The notes: a model not told the origin generated them from the sequence alone. DNA of 17,118 bases from Firmicutes bacterium UBA3910 (GCA_002391465.1 DGFC01000137.1:1-17118); one strand, 5' to 3'. Shown: positions 1 to 8,287, counted from the stretch's first letter. Numbers and translations are program-made.

Positions 1-85
1 AGGACGCCCAAGTCGCCCCTCTTATTTCTAAGATTCACCCCAAAAAATTGGGTCCCCCACGCCCATAAAGGTCTTCGGAGATTTC
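1..85 (-). promoter_or_regulatory. ydaO/yuaA-type c-di-AMP riboswitch, 5' portion (cut by window edge)
   Basis: Read on the minus strand, the RNA shows the 5' half of the ydaO/yuaA motif: a CCGAA element, GGGGGACCCA, a U-rich loop, then TGGGGTGAATC. Next come a five-base-pair hairpin with a GAAA tetraloop (TCTTA/TAAGA) and a GGGGCGACTTGGGCGTCC segment that runs off the left edge. The conserved 3' part (the ACCCGAAxCCGxCAGCTAACC region of the family) would lie outside the window. Known members bind cyclic di-AMP and usually switch off potassium or osmolyte transporters or cell-wall hydrolases. The controlled gene must lie left of position 1 on the minus strand, so its identity is unknown. The match is from memory of the consensus; a covariance-model search would settle it. 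Confidence 0.82.
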
Positions 86-91
86 ATATAT

Positions 92-120
92 ATAATAACA
101 TTGGTAATTAATTGTGTCAA
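92..120 (-). promoter_or_regulatory. sigma-A promoter for the riboswitch transcript
   Basis: On the minus strand a perfect -35 TTGACA (120-115) is followed by a 17-base spacer and a -10 TATTAT (97-92, five of six consensus bases). A TG one base upstream gives an extended -10. Transcription should start near position 85, exactly where the riboswitch aptamer begins. The agreement between promoter and aptamer position supports both. Confidence 0.8.
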
Positions 121-227
121 CAGTGTTAGCAATCATTCTTATTTCGTAAAGTTGTGTCGGTTCAATGCCTAATTTGAATAGTCCATACCTTGTCTGCCGG
201 AAGTTTTTGTACCTGACGAGGAAGAAA

Positions 228-302
228 ATGGAGGATTTGGTCCCCTGTCCCAGGGAAAAATTTCCTAAATCCGCCTTGAGACGGAGGAAATGTCGACCTT
301 AG
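228..302 (+). CDS. possible 24-codon leader peptide upstream of the efflux operon
   Basis: An ATG at 228 is preceded by GAGG (218-221) at an ideal six-base spacing and opens a 24-codon frame ending at TAG 300-302. The peptide begins MEDLVPCP and ends LRRRKCRP, so its last residues are strongly basic and contain overlapping +x+ (basic-any-basic) triplets. It lies 54 bases before the first gene of an MFS/ABC efflux operon. The leader can fold in two exclusive ways. GGATTT (233-238) can pair with AAATCC (267-272), enclosing a CCCTG/CAGGG hairpin (243-255). Alternatively the TTTCC and TCCG segments can pair with the CGGA-GGAAA segment ending at 290. Leader peptides of this kind control some antibiotic-efflux genes by ribosome stalling. 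Here this is inference, and a chance ORF is quite possible. Confidence 0.35.
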   Translation: MEDLVPCPREKFPKSALRRRKCRP

Positions 303-355
303 GATAGTTAAACTGCCCGCCTCTGCCTGCTAAACTGTATCTAAAAGAAGATGGG

Positions 356-1663
356 GTGAAAAAAGTGACAGAGGAAAAACAAACATTGGGACAGCGTTTA
401 TTCATCAACCGAGATTTTGGCCTCCTTTTTTGGGGCCGCTTAGTTTCACAGATAGGGGACGGCATCCACTACTTCGCCCTGACCTGGTTGGTACTGGAGA
501 TGACAGGTTCGGGTACGGCCCTGGGGACCCTCCTGTTTGCCTCTTCCATCCCGGGAGTTATCTTGGCCCCGTTCACCGGTGTCTTGGCCGATCTATGGGA
601 TCGGAAGAAGATCGTGGTTTCTATGGATATTGTCAGAGGACTGATCTTGCTGATTCTAGCCGCTATTTTCAAGGCGGGTAGTCTAACGCTGCCAATACTC
701 TATGGGGCGACTGTTCTGTCTTCGCTCTGCGGCGTTTTGTTTGGTCCTGCCATTTCAGCGGCAATTCCCGGCTTGGTGAAAAAAGAGGAACTGATAAAAG
801 CCAATTCTCTAAACAACTTCTCTCGGGCTGCAACCATGATAATCGGTCCTGTGCTGGGCGCATTCTTGCTGGGAGCAACAGGTTATTTTGGAGTTTTTCT
901 CTTAAACGGTATTGCTTTTCTCTTTTCTGCCTTTTCGGAGACATTCATTCGTTTCCCCAAAGTGGTTAGGGATGAGGGGAATGGGGAGAAGCTGCACCCC
1001 ACTCGCCAGTTTGTTTTCAGTTTCAAAGAAGGGTTTACTTACATTTGGCAGAACGGCGGTCTGCGCGCCATAATCTTGTTTGCATTGGTACTCAATTTTT
1101 TGGCTGCCCCCCTCTACAACGTAGTATTTCCCTATTTCGGCAAAGAAGTTTTGGGCCTGACGGCAGAACAGTACGGAACAGTTCAGGCAAGTATGCCGGT
1201 AGGGTATTTGGTAGGTACTTTACTCGTGGGCTTTTTAGCTAGTAAGTTTGGTAAGGGCAACCTGTTTTCCCGGGGCATCATGGGCCAGGGTGCCATGGTG
1301 ATTTTGATAGGTCTCTTTGCCCTGCCGTCTGTCTATTCAGCCGCCAGTTACTCCGTTACTATGGCGTTTCTGATAGTAAATGTGTTTATCAGCGGTATTC
1401 TCAACACCTCCGTAAATGTCCCCCTCCAGGTACTGCTGCAGGAAACGGTGCCGGATAACTACCGCGGCCGGGTGTACGGCTTAATTGACAGTATGGGCCA
1501 GATGCTGGTGCCCATTTCCATGGCTGTTTCCGGTGTACTGGTGGATGCCGTTTCCCTCTCTGGACTGATGATAACGGTAGGCTTCGTGGTAACGGTAATC
1601 GGTGTGGTCATTGGTACGTCTAAGGGTATTAAGCAGCTGTACCAGGAAGAAGCGGCTGTCTAG
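356..1663 (+). CDS. MFS efflux transporter (DHA3-like, 12 TM)
   Basis: The product is a 435-residue major facilitator protein with about 12 hydrophobic segments across its length, the normal size for the family. After transmembrane segment 2 it carries a motif A sequence (GVLADLWDRKKIV, residues 75-87), and it has an NRDFGLLFWGRLVSQIGDG opening typical of the DHA3 drug/siderophore exporter group (EntS- and Mef-like). It should export small molecules using the proton gradient; the substrate cannot be read from sequence. Two GTG starts are possible. GTG 356 has only a weak AGAAG upstream, while GTG 365 has GGGGTG at 353-358, six bases away, and may be the true start (432 residues). It is the first gene of a tightly packed plus-strand operon with two ABC exporters. 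No convincing sigma-A promoter was found in 121-355. Confidence 0.9.
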   Translation: MKKVTEEKQTLGQRLFINRDFGLLFWGRLVSQIGDGIHYFALTWLVLEMTGSGTALGTLLFASSIPGVILAPFTGVLADLWDRKKIVVSMDIVRGLILLILAAIFKAGSLTLPILYGATVLSSLCGVLFGPAISAAIPGLVKKEELIKANSLNNFSRAATMIIGPVLGAFLLGATGYFGVFLLNGIAFLFSAFSETFIRFPKVVRDEGNGEKLHPTRQFVFSFKEGFTYIWQNGGLRAIILFALVLNFLAAPLYNVVFPYFGKEVLGLTAEQYGTVQASMPVGYLVGTLLVGFLASKFGKGNLFSRGIMGQGAMVILIGLFALPSVYSAASYSVTMAFLIVNVFISGILNTSVNVPLQVLLQETVPDNYRGRVYGLIDSMGQMLVPISMAVSGVLVDAVSLSGLMITVGFVVTVIGVVIGTSKGIKQLYQEEAAV

Positions 1664-1669
1664 GGGGTT

Positions 1670-3463
1670 ATGGCCTTGGAGATTAGAGAGAAAGAGTACG
1701 GTATTCTGGACTTACTAGCCATTCCTTTTCGGTGCAACTGGGCTGCGGCAGGGTTCATCCTGCTGCAGCGTGTTCTGTTGGGTCTAGTTCCCACCGTCCA
1801 GGTTATTGCCACCGCCGCCTTTATTGATGGAGTTCTAGACGTGTATTGGGGCAAGGGAGAACTGGCAGACGTTTACGGCAGCCTGCTCGTGATGGTAGCC
1901 CTCGTAGCTTACAACCGCCTGATCTGGCGAGCCTTAAGCTTGGCAGGTGTTAGGCTGGATATGGGTTATCAGGCGGGGGTTCGCACAGCGGTTACGGCGA
2001 AAAGAAGCCGCCTTGCCTACCACCATATCGAAGATGCTGAAACGTGGGATCTGCTCAACCGGGTCTCCAACGACGGCCAAACCCAGATTTTGGGTGGGTT
2101 CAACTCCCTGCTTACGCTGGGTAGCAGTATTATCCACATTTCCGGCCTAGTGGTGCTTCTCTTTTCCCAGGTTTGGTGGGCACCCCTCTTGATTCTTGCC
2201 TTCTCCATACCCCTCTTTGCCCTCGGGATAAAAGGTGGCCGGGCAACATACGAGGTTAACCGGGAGGTTTCCAAATACAGAAGGAGGCACGAATACCTAG
2301 GTGAGGTTCTCCTGAGCAGAGAAGCTGTGGAAGAGAGGGCGTTATTTGGCTATGGAGAGGCGCTTAATGAGAAGTGGAATGAATTCTACGAGAAAGCCCG
2401 GGTGAAGCAGTACCAAACTCAACGTAAATGGTATATACGGATGAAAACGGGTAGTGTGATTACTGCCATCACTTCTTTTCTCATCGTGTTAGTTCTCTTA
2501 AATCCGGTTCTAACCGGTGTGATTTCGGTTGGTATGTTCATCTCGTTGGTGAATGCAGTCTTTGGCTTGGTGCAGGTTATGTCCTGGGATTTCACCATGG
2601 TTATGGATCAGCTCGCCCGCAGTCGGGAATTTCTCAAGGACTTGACTGAGTTTGCCAAGCTGGAGGAAACACCAGGGGCAGTGGAGCTTCCGGCCAGGGT
2701 AATCCCCGAATTTTCAACGCTGGAGTTCAAGGATGTTTGTTTTTCCTATCCGGGTACTGAAAAAATGGTGTTGGACAAGCTCTCATTTCGTCTGGATGCT
2801 GGGCGCAACTACGCCTTTGTGGGCGTGAACGGGGCGGGGAAGACCACCATAATCAAGCTCATGACCGGTTTGTACCAGAATTACTCCGGCGAGATACTGC
2901 TCAATGGGAGGGAACTGAGGACTTATTCTCCCAGCGAGCTTAAGGCCTTTTTCAATGTTTTTTATCAAGATTTCAGCCGTTATTACATCCCTTTAGGCGA
3001 TAACATCGCCTTAGGTGATGTGAACCATGGTTACGATCTGACCCAAATCGAAGAGGTTGTGGCTCAGCTTGATTTAGATGACGTGGTTTCCAAGCTGCCA
3101 GAGGGGCTGGATACACCCCTGGGCAGAATCAAGGAAGGCGGCCAGGATATTTCCGGCGGTGAATGGCAGCGGGTGGCCATGGGTCGGGCAATGTACAATC
3201 CCGCCCCTGTCAGGATTCTGGATGAACCCACCGCAGCCTTGGATCCCATTGCCGAAAGCAGACTCTATCAGCAGTTTGAGCAGATCTCCCAGGGTAAGAC
3301 CACCGTGTTGATCAGCCATAGGCTGGGTTCCACCAAATTAGCCGACCACATCTTCGTTATTGATGGAGGCACGCTCGCCGAGGCGGGTAGCCATGGGGAA
3401 TTAATGGAGCAGGGCGGGTTGTATCGGGAGATGTACGAAAGCCAGCGGGGGTGGTACAGTTGA
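1670..3463 (+). CDS. ABC exporter half-transporter (TM domain + ATPase), first of a pair
   Basis: This 597-residue protein has an N-terminal membrane domain (roughly residues 20-320, several hydrophobic segments) followed by an ABC ATPase. The ATPase motifs are complete: Walker A GVNGAGKTT (385-393, Lys391), a Q-loop at FYQDFS, signature ISGGEWQ (494-500), Walker B RILDEP with catalytic Glu519, and the H-loop His550. It is therefore predicted to hydrolyse ATP. There is no N-terminal C39 peptidase domain, so it is not a leader-cleaving bacteriocin exporter. The ATG lies six bases after the MFS stop. The next gene encodes a similar protein and overlaps this one, which suggests that the two form a heterodimeric type IV (ABCB-like) exporter. 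The substrate is unknown; drugs, lipids or peptides are all possible. Confidence 0.9.
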   Translation: MALEIREKEYGILDLLAIPFRCNWAAAGFILLQRVLLGLVPTVQVIATAAFIDGVLDVYWGKGELADVYGSLLVMVALVAYNRLIWRALSLAGVRLDMGYQAGVRTAVTAKRSRLAYHHIEDAETWDLLNRVSNDGQTQILGGFNSLLTLGSSIIHISGLVVLLFSQVWWAPLLILAFSIPLFALGIKGGRATYEVNREVSKYRRRHEYLGEVLLSREAVEERALFGYGEALNEKWNEFYEKARVKQYQTQRKWYIRMKTGSVITAITSFLIVLVLLNPVLTGVISVGMFISLVNAVFGLVQVMSWDFTMVMDQLARSREFLKDLTEFAKLEETPGAVELPARVIPEFSTLEFKDVCFSYPGTEKMVLDKLSFRLDAGRNYAFVGVNGAGKTTIIKLMTGLYQNYSGEILLNGRELRTYSPSELKAFFNVFYQDFSRYYIPLGDNIALGDVNHGYDLTQIEEVVAQLDLDDVVSKLPEGLDTPLGRIKEGGQDISGGEWQRVAMGRAMYNPAPVRILDEPTAALDPIAESRLYQQFEQISQGKTTVLISHRLGSTKLADHIFVIDGGTLAEAGSHGELMEQGGLYREMYESQRGWYS

Positions 3464-5235
3464 GAGAGAAGCTCGGTCTAGCTACCATTTTCAAAGGTTT
3501 AGCAGACATAATCTGGCGGGCAGTGCCCAGTTTGGTTACCACCCATGCTCTGGTAGGAATTGTCCACGGTATCTTCACCGGATTGGGAGCGGTGGCTTTT
3601 CAGCGGTTCTTTGATGCGGTTACCGAAGCGGTAGCCGTTCCGGGAGCGTTAGCGGCCGTTTATTGGTCCCTCGCCTTCCTCTGTTTCGTCCATATCGGCA
3701 AGGAAGTACTGAACGGCGTGCACAACTTCATTAGCAATGTTCTGCTTATGAAGCTGAACGGCTATGTCAACCTTCAGATCCATGCCAAGGCCAGCCGGAT
3801 GGAGCCCATTGCCTTCGAAAACGGGGAGTTCTTGGATGACATCAACAAGGCGAGGGAAGGGGCCCAGAACAGCCTAGTTCTGATCCTCATTTCTTCAACC
3901 ATTTTCACCTTCTATCTGCCTTATTTTATCTTTATGGCAGTTTATCTGTATTCCCTTAAGCCCAGCTTAGCCCTGGCTTTGGTGCTCGTTTTTGTGCCCA
4001 CTGCCATTACCCAGTTTATCCGTAGTGCGGTCTTTGCCCGCCTAGAGGATCAAGTGGCTCCTAAGCGGCGTGAATTCGATTACTACGAGCGGTGCCTTGT
4101 TCACCGGGAGTACTTCAAAGAAACACGTCAGTTAGGCGCGGTTAGCTTTTTCCGCCGGCTCTATTTCACCGCCCTAAGGCTTCTTCAGCGGGAAACCTGG
4201 CGAGCTGAATTGAGGACAAACCTGATCGAGCTGGGGATGAACCTCGTCTCCTTCGCTGGCTACGGCGGCGTGCTCTACCTTTTGGTCACCTCTCTCTTCA
4301 GGGGGGAAATCAGCGTAGGCTCCTTTGCGGCAGTTTTTGCCTCGGTGGGTACCATGTTCAGTATTATGGAAGAGATACTGGTACGCCACTTCGGGGAAAT
4401 CAGCAAGGGGATGGGTACGGTGCGCAATTTTATCCGCTTTCTCAATTTGGCCGAGCGGAAGGGGGACGTGGCAGCTGTTGCTAGAAGTGGAGATATTGTC
4501 CTGAAGGATGTTTCCTTTACCTATCCAGGTGCGGAAGAGCCTAGTTTGAGGGGAATCAACCTCACGGTGCGGAGCGGGGAAACGCTGGCCATTGTTGGCC
4601 CCAACGGGGCGGGGAAGTCCACACTGGTACGCCTTTTGACTGGGCTCTATCTTCCCACTGGGGGAGAAGTCTTGGTAGATGGCGTGAGCACTAAAGAGCT
4701 AGCTCCCCAGGCCCTCTACGAGGGGGTATCGGGTGTTTTCCAGAAATACCAGCGGTATCAGATGACGCTGAAGGAGAACGTGATGATCAGTGATACTGCG
4801 TCCAACTCAGACGCAGATTTTAAGGCAGCCCTCACCAAAGCGGAGTTGGACCTTGATCCCGGTACCTTTCCTGTCGGGGCCGAAACAATGCTTTCCCGGG
4901 AGTTCGATGGCGTTGACCTTTCCGGCGGCCAGTGGCAGCGCGTTGCGGTTGCCCGCGGGTTTTACCGCCAGCATAACCTGATCATACTGGATGAGCCCAC
5001 GGCGGCCATTGATCCCCTGGAGGAAACGAGGATTTACAAGCAGTTTGAAGAAATGTCCCGTAACAAGACATCTATTCTAGTTACGCACCGTTTGGGCTCA
5101 GCCAGGGTTGCTGACCGGATTGTGGTGCTGGATAACGGCGAGATATCCGCCGTGGGCACCCACGCAGAGCTGATGGATACGCCTGGGCTCTACCAGGAGA
5201 TGTATCGGGCTCAGGCCCAGTGGTACGCGAGTTAG
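3460..5235 (+). CDS. ABC exporter half-transporter (TM domain + ATPase), second of a pair
   Basis: A second fused membrane-ATPase exporter subunit of 591 residues (594 if GTG 3451 is used). I prefer the TTG at 3460. It has GGGGGTG (3447-3453) six bases upstream, and its TTGA overlaps the TGA stop of the preceding gene, a standard translational-coupling arrangement. Numbered from that start, the ATPase has Walker A GPNGAGKST (380-388, Lys386), signature LSGGQWQ (487-493), Walker B IILDEP with Glu512, and H-loop His543. Both this protein and its partner keep all catalytic residues, so the pair would have two active ATP sites rather than the one degenerate site seen in many heterodimeric exporters. 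The N-terminal half (about residues 20-310) holds the transmembrane segments. The substrate is unknown. Confidence 0.9.
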   Translation: MREKLGLATIFKGLADIIWRAVPSLVTTHALVGIVHGIFTGLGAVAFQRFFDAVTEAVAVPGALAAVYWSLAFLCFVHIGKEVLNGVHNFISNVLLMKLNGYVNLQIHAKASRMEPIAFENGEFLDDINKAREGAQNSLVLILISSTIFTFYLPYFIFMAVYLYSLKPSLALALVLVFVPTAITQFIRSAVFARLEDQVAPKRREFDYYERCLVHREYFKETRQLGAVSFFRRLYFTALRLLQRETWRAELRTNLIELGMNLVSFAGYGGVLYLLVTSLFRGEISVGSFAAVFASVGTMFSIMEEILVRHFGEISKGMGTVRNFIRFLNLAERKGDVAAVARSGDIVLKDVSFTYPGAEEPSLRGINLTVRSGETLAIVGPNGAGKSTLVRLLTGLYLPTGGEVLVDGVSTKELAPQALYEGVSGVFQKYQRYQMTLKENVMISDTASNSDADFKAALTKAELDLDPGTFPVGAETMLSREFDGVDLSGGQWQRVAVARGFYRQHNLIILDEPTAAIDPLEETRIYKQFEEMSRNKTSILVTHRLGSARVADRIVVLDNGEISAVGTHAELMDTPGLYQEMYRAQAQWYAS

Positions 5236-5253
5236 ATGGGAGGACTGATCTAA

Positions 5254-5649
5254 ATGGTTCTGCAGATTAACACAAAAAAAGAGCAGGAAATGATTGAGAT
5301 CACGGCCGATGTACGGAAGGTAGTGGCGGAAGCGGGTGTGGAAGAGGGGGTTGTTGTGGTTTATGTACCCCACACAACCGCAGGTGTTACTATCAACGAA
5401 AACGGTGACCCTGATGTGGTTCGGGATATTCTTACGAGCTTAAACAAGAATTTCCCCGTTGTAGATAACTATCGGCACTTTGAAGGCAACTCCCATGCCC
5501 ACATTAAGGCTTCCCTCATGGGTTCATCCTGCTTGGTACCGATTGAGGGGGGACGCATGCAGCTGGGACGCTGGCAGGGAATCTATTTCTGTGAGTTCGA
5601 TGGTCCCCGGCGGCGCAGCGTCTTGGTTAACGTTTACCGGGCTAAGTGA
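5254..5649 (+). CDS. YjbQ/UPF0047 family protein
   Basis: A 131-residue protein, full length for the YjbQ/UPF0047 (TIGR00149) family. It has the family's conserved stretches: VPHTTAGVTINEN (39-50, His40), RHFEGNSHAHIKASLMGSS (His75, His81, His83), and LGRWQGIYFCEFDGPRRR near the C terminus. Members are small soluble trimers. Some are annotated as 'secondary thiamine-phosphate synthase' because of weak activity, but the true role is unsettled. The clustered histidines look like a metal or phosphate site. The start has GGGAGG (5238-5243) ten bases upstream, and the gene follows the ABC gene by 18 bases, so it is cotranscribed with the exporters. Nothing in the sequence links it functionally to export. 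Confidence 0.93.
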   Translation: MVLQINTKKEQEMIEITADVRKVVAEAGVEEGVVVVYVPHTTAGVTINENGDPDVVRDILTSLNKNFPVVDNYRHFEGNSHAHIKASLMGSSCLVPIEGGRMQLGRWQGIYFCEFDGPRRRSVLVNVYRAK

Positions 5650-5663
5650 AGGGGTGATGGCGG

Positions 5664-6884
5664 ATGAAATGGTTGATTATGGCACTGCTACTCGCGGTCT
5701 ATACCTTCCGGTCCTATGTGACCCTTTTGAACTACAGGGCCAGTCAAAGTCCCCTCCCTGAAAGGGTTAGGGACATTAACGACCGGGAGCGCTACCGCAA
5801 ATGGCTTAGGTATTCTAACGAACTAAACCGTTTTAATTTGACCGAGCAGGCGTTTAACCTGATAGTTCTGCTCATGTTCTTAAGTGGGCCCTTTGCCTGG
5901 CTCGCCCGGGTTATTGCCGGCTGGACCAATAATCCGATTCTCCAGACTTTGCTGTTTTTGGGTGTTTATCAGGGTGTAATGTTCCTCTTGGAAATTCCCT
6001 TTGATTACTATCGGACCTTTTCCATAGAAGAGCGCTATGGCTTTAACCGCACCACCTTCGCCACTTTCGGGCGGGACTTGGTATTGAGTCTCGTGCTGAT
6101 GGTTAGCTTGGGTGGGATTATCCTAGCCGGGGTAAACGGACTGTACCTAAGGTATGCGGACAATCTCTGGACCTTTATCCTCACCACCTGGGCTGTCCTG
6201 GGCGTGATTATGCTGGGTTTTTTCGCCTTCCTGAATCGCTGGTTCATCAGGCTCTTCAACAAATTTACGCCGCTCCCACCAGGCACTCTGCGTACCCGCA
6301 TTGAAGAACTAGCCACCGCGGTGGGCTTCAGTCTTAAATCTATTTCAGTGATGGATGCCTCCAGGCGTTCCACTAAACTCAACGCCTTTTTCAGCGGCAT
6401 AGGTCGAACGAAAGAAGTGGTGTTGTTTAATACGCTGGTAGAAAAGGCAAGTGAAGATGAGATCTTGGCTGTGCTCGCCCACGAGCTGGGCCACGAGAGG
6501 TATAAAGACACGTTCAGATTGGCTTTGATGCAGATCGGAATGGTGGGGTTGTACGCGGCGGGGGTTGGCCTTGTGCTGCAGAATCCAAGCTTATTTCATG
6601 CATTTGGCCTGCCCGACGTTCATTTCGGTTTTGCCATCGTGCTTTTTTCCATCCTCTTCCAACCCCTACAGCTGGTGCTGAATGTGCCGTTTATGGCGGC
6701 CATGCGCAGGGCGGAATACAGGGCAGACCGCTTCGCAGCGGATAAGACAGATAATGGGTGGATGATCTCGGCGCTCAAAGTACTGGCCCGGGAAAACCTG
6801 TCCAATCTAAATCCCCATCCCCTCTTCGTCCGCCTTTACTACACGCACCCGCCTATCAATGACCGGATTGCCGCTTTGGAGTAG
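5664..6884 (+). CDS. M48 family membrane metallopeptidase (Ste24/CAAX protease-like)
   Basis: A 406-residue integral membrane zinc protease. The zinc motif HELGH lies at residues 273-277 (followed by Glu278), and the third ligand is probably Glu351 in EYRADRFAADK, the usual M48 arrangement. The N-terminal half has the Peptidase_M48_N type layout of hydrophobic segments, including a conserved-looking PFDYYRTFSIEERYGFNRTT region. The size suits the Ste24p group rather than the shorter HtpX group. Bacterial members are thought to act in membrane protein quality control or peptide processing. The ATG has GGGGTG (5651-5656) seven bases upstream and follows yjbQ by 14 bases. It is the last gene of the operon; the terminator at 6910-6935 follows. 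Confidence 0.92.
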   Translation: MKWLIMALLLAVYTFRSYVTLLNYRASQSPLPERVRDINDRERYRKWLRYSNELNRFNLTEQAFNLIVLLMFLSGPFAWLARVIAGWTNNPILQTLLFLGVYQGVMFLLEIPFDYYRTFSIEERYGFNRTTFATFGRDLVLSLVLMVSLGGIILAGVNGLYLRYADNLWTFILTTWAVLGVIMLGFFAFLNRWFIRLFNKFTPLPPGTLRTRIEELATAVGFSLKSISVMDASRRSTKLNAFFSGIGRTKEVVLFNTLVEKASEDEILAVLAHELGHERYKDTFRLALMQIGMVGLYAAGVGLVLQNPSLFHAFGLPDVHFGFAIVLFSILFQPLQLVLNVPFMAAMRRAEYRADRFAADKTDNGWMISALKVLARENLSNLNPHPLFVRLYYTHPPINDRIAALE

Positions 6885-6886
6885 GT

Positions 6887-8287
6887 TTAGGTAGCAAGAT
6901 CGATTCTGTCCCGGGAGGTTTCCTCCCGGGTTTTTAGTATCCGTTTCTGCCACTTTTTCCCGCGGTAGATCCAATACCCGTAGAGGCAGACTATGAGGTT
7001 GCTGAAGCTCATGGAAAACCAAATACCCGTTGGGCCCCAATTGGTGAAGTGTTTGAAGAACAGGATCATGGGCAGCCTTACAAACCAGAGGCGGCCCACT
7101 TCCATAGCCATGGAGTACTTGGTGTGGCCTGTTCCTTGAAAGAGTCCCTGGAAAACGCTGAAAACCCCCATGAGGGGCATGGAAATGGAAACGTAAAGGA
7201 GGTAGTGAAGACCCAAATCGATTACGGTGGGGTCGTCCTTTGCCTGCATGAAAAAGGTGAGGATGGGGTAGTCGAAGGCAACTAGGATTAGACCCCCAAT
7301 GACACCAATAGCAATTGCCAACCTTAGCGCTTTGACAAATGCTTCCGTGACGCGCTCAGGCTGCTGTGCACCCATGTTTTGGCCAACAATAGCAGTCAAA
7401 GCGGAACCCATGCCCATGGCCGGCTGCATCACAAGGGAAGTGACGCGGTTAACCATGGCGTAGGCGGCGATGGTGGCGGTGCCGTAGGAACCGATGAAAC
7501 CGTTTAGGACAATGAAGCCGAGGGAGGCACCGGTCTGGCCAATGCTTGATGGAAGTCCAACCGCCATAACTTCCTTAATTATTTCCCCATCAAAGCGAAA
7601 GCCTCGGAAACTGGGCCTGATTCGGTTTCTTTCGCCAAACAGCAGCATCACGCCCACGCCTGCCAAGAGGGCTCTGGAGGTCAAGGTCGCCCAAGCAGCG
7701 CCCGCAATGCCCCAATTGAAGGTGAAGATAAAGATGGGATCTAGCACGATGTTGATTAAGGCGGAAATGCCGCTTAAGACCATGGGAGTGATTGTATCGC
7801 CCTGGGCGTGCATGAACGAGTTTATGTTGAAAAAGAGGAAGAGAAAGGGTAGATCCAAGAAGGTGATTCGCAGATAGATATTGCCTAGGGTATGTAGTTC
7901 GCCCTTCGCTCCCATGAGGGTTAGGATGTAAGGGCTGAGAATAAAACCGGCTAGAGTGAAGAAAAGGGAGCTGAGCATGGTGACGGCCACGATCTGACTG
8001 GAGTACTCTTTCGCCCTTGCCACATCGCCGGAACCAACCAGCTGTGAGAGCAGGGAAGTGCCTGCAATGGAGATGCCCATACCGAGGGCAATGAAAAGGA
8101 AATTCACAGGCCAGACAAAGGCGGTGGATGCAAAATGGACAGAAGATATTCTACTCACCCAAAGCCCGTCAACTAGGTTGTAAAGGGTTTGGATCAAACT
8201 GTTCAGGATAATAGGTACAGACAGGGTAATGAGTACGCGGTAAAGGTTACCCTGCAGAATAAGTTCTGTTTTGCTCTCTTTTGCCAC
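6887..8287 (-). CDS. MATE family efflux transporter
   Basis: A 466-residue multidrug and toxic compound extrusion protein with two repeated halves and about 12 transmembrane segments, normal for the family. Recognisable family stretches include LSVPIILNSLIQTLYNLVDG near the N terminus, SAVIAFNG-like segments in each half, and QNMGAQQPERV in the middle. MATE proteins export cationic drugs and metabolites with sodium or proton antiport. A longer frame begins at TTG 8311, but I chose GTG 8287 because GAGGTGG (8299-8293) stands five bases upstream of it. The C-terminal tail (about 25 charged residues) is encoded partly by the DNA of the opposing terminator. The gene ends two bases from the convergent M48 gene. 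Confidence 0.93.
   Translation of the reverse strand: MAKESKTELILQGNLYRVLITLSVPIILNSLIQTLYNLVDGLWVSRISSVHFASTAFVWPVNFLFIALGMGISIAGTSLLSQLVGSGDVARAKEYSSQIVAVTMLSSLFFTLAGFILSPYILTLMGAKGELHTLGNIYLRITFLDLPFLFLFFNINSFMHAQGDTITPMVLSGISALINIVLDPIFIFTFNWGIAGAAWATLTSRALLAGVGVMLLFGERNRIRPSFRGFRFDGEIIKEVMAVGLPSSIGQTGASLGFIVLNGFIGSYGTATIAAYAMVNRVTSLVMQPAMGMGSALTAIVGQNMGAQQPERVTEAFVKALRLAIAIGVIGGLILVAFDYPILTFFMQAKDDPTVIDLGLHYLLYVSISMPLMGVFSVFQGLFQGTGHTKYSMAMEVGRLWFVRLPMILFFKHFTNWGPTGIWFSMSFSNLIVCLYGYWIYRGKKWQKRILKTREETSRDRIDLAT
6910..6935 (+). terminator. rho-independent terminator of the efflux/protease operon
   Basis: A perfect nine-base-pair stem (CCCGGGAGG / CCTCCCGGG) with a TTT loop is followed by TTTTT on the plus strand. 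It starts 25 bases after the M48 stop. On the minus strand the stem is not followed by a T-run, so it works one way. It lies entirely within the 3' coding end of the convergent MATE gene. Confidence 0.93.

Noticed and set aside
121..227. Sigma-A promoter for the efflux operon
   Set aside because: Several partial matches (for example TTGTGT at 152 or TTAGCA at 126) exist, but none has acceptable -35, spacer and -10 together, so no call is made.
283..307. Five-codon ORF (MSTLG) after GGAGG upstream of the MFS gene
   Set aside because: GGAGG is only two bases from the ATG, too close for normal initiation, and the frame is trivially short.
303..341. Direct repeat TAAACTG (two copies) and imperfect GATAGTT/AACTGTATC pairing before the MFS gene
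   Set aside because: Short, imperfect and without a T-run; it cannot be told apart from chance.
6035..6511. 158-residue minus-strand ORF
   Set aside because: It is antisense to the M48 protease gene, whose zinc motif and family match make the plus strand the coding strand.
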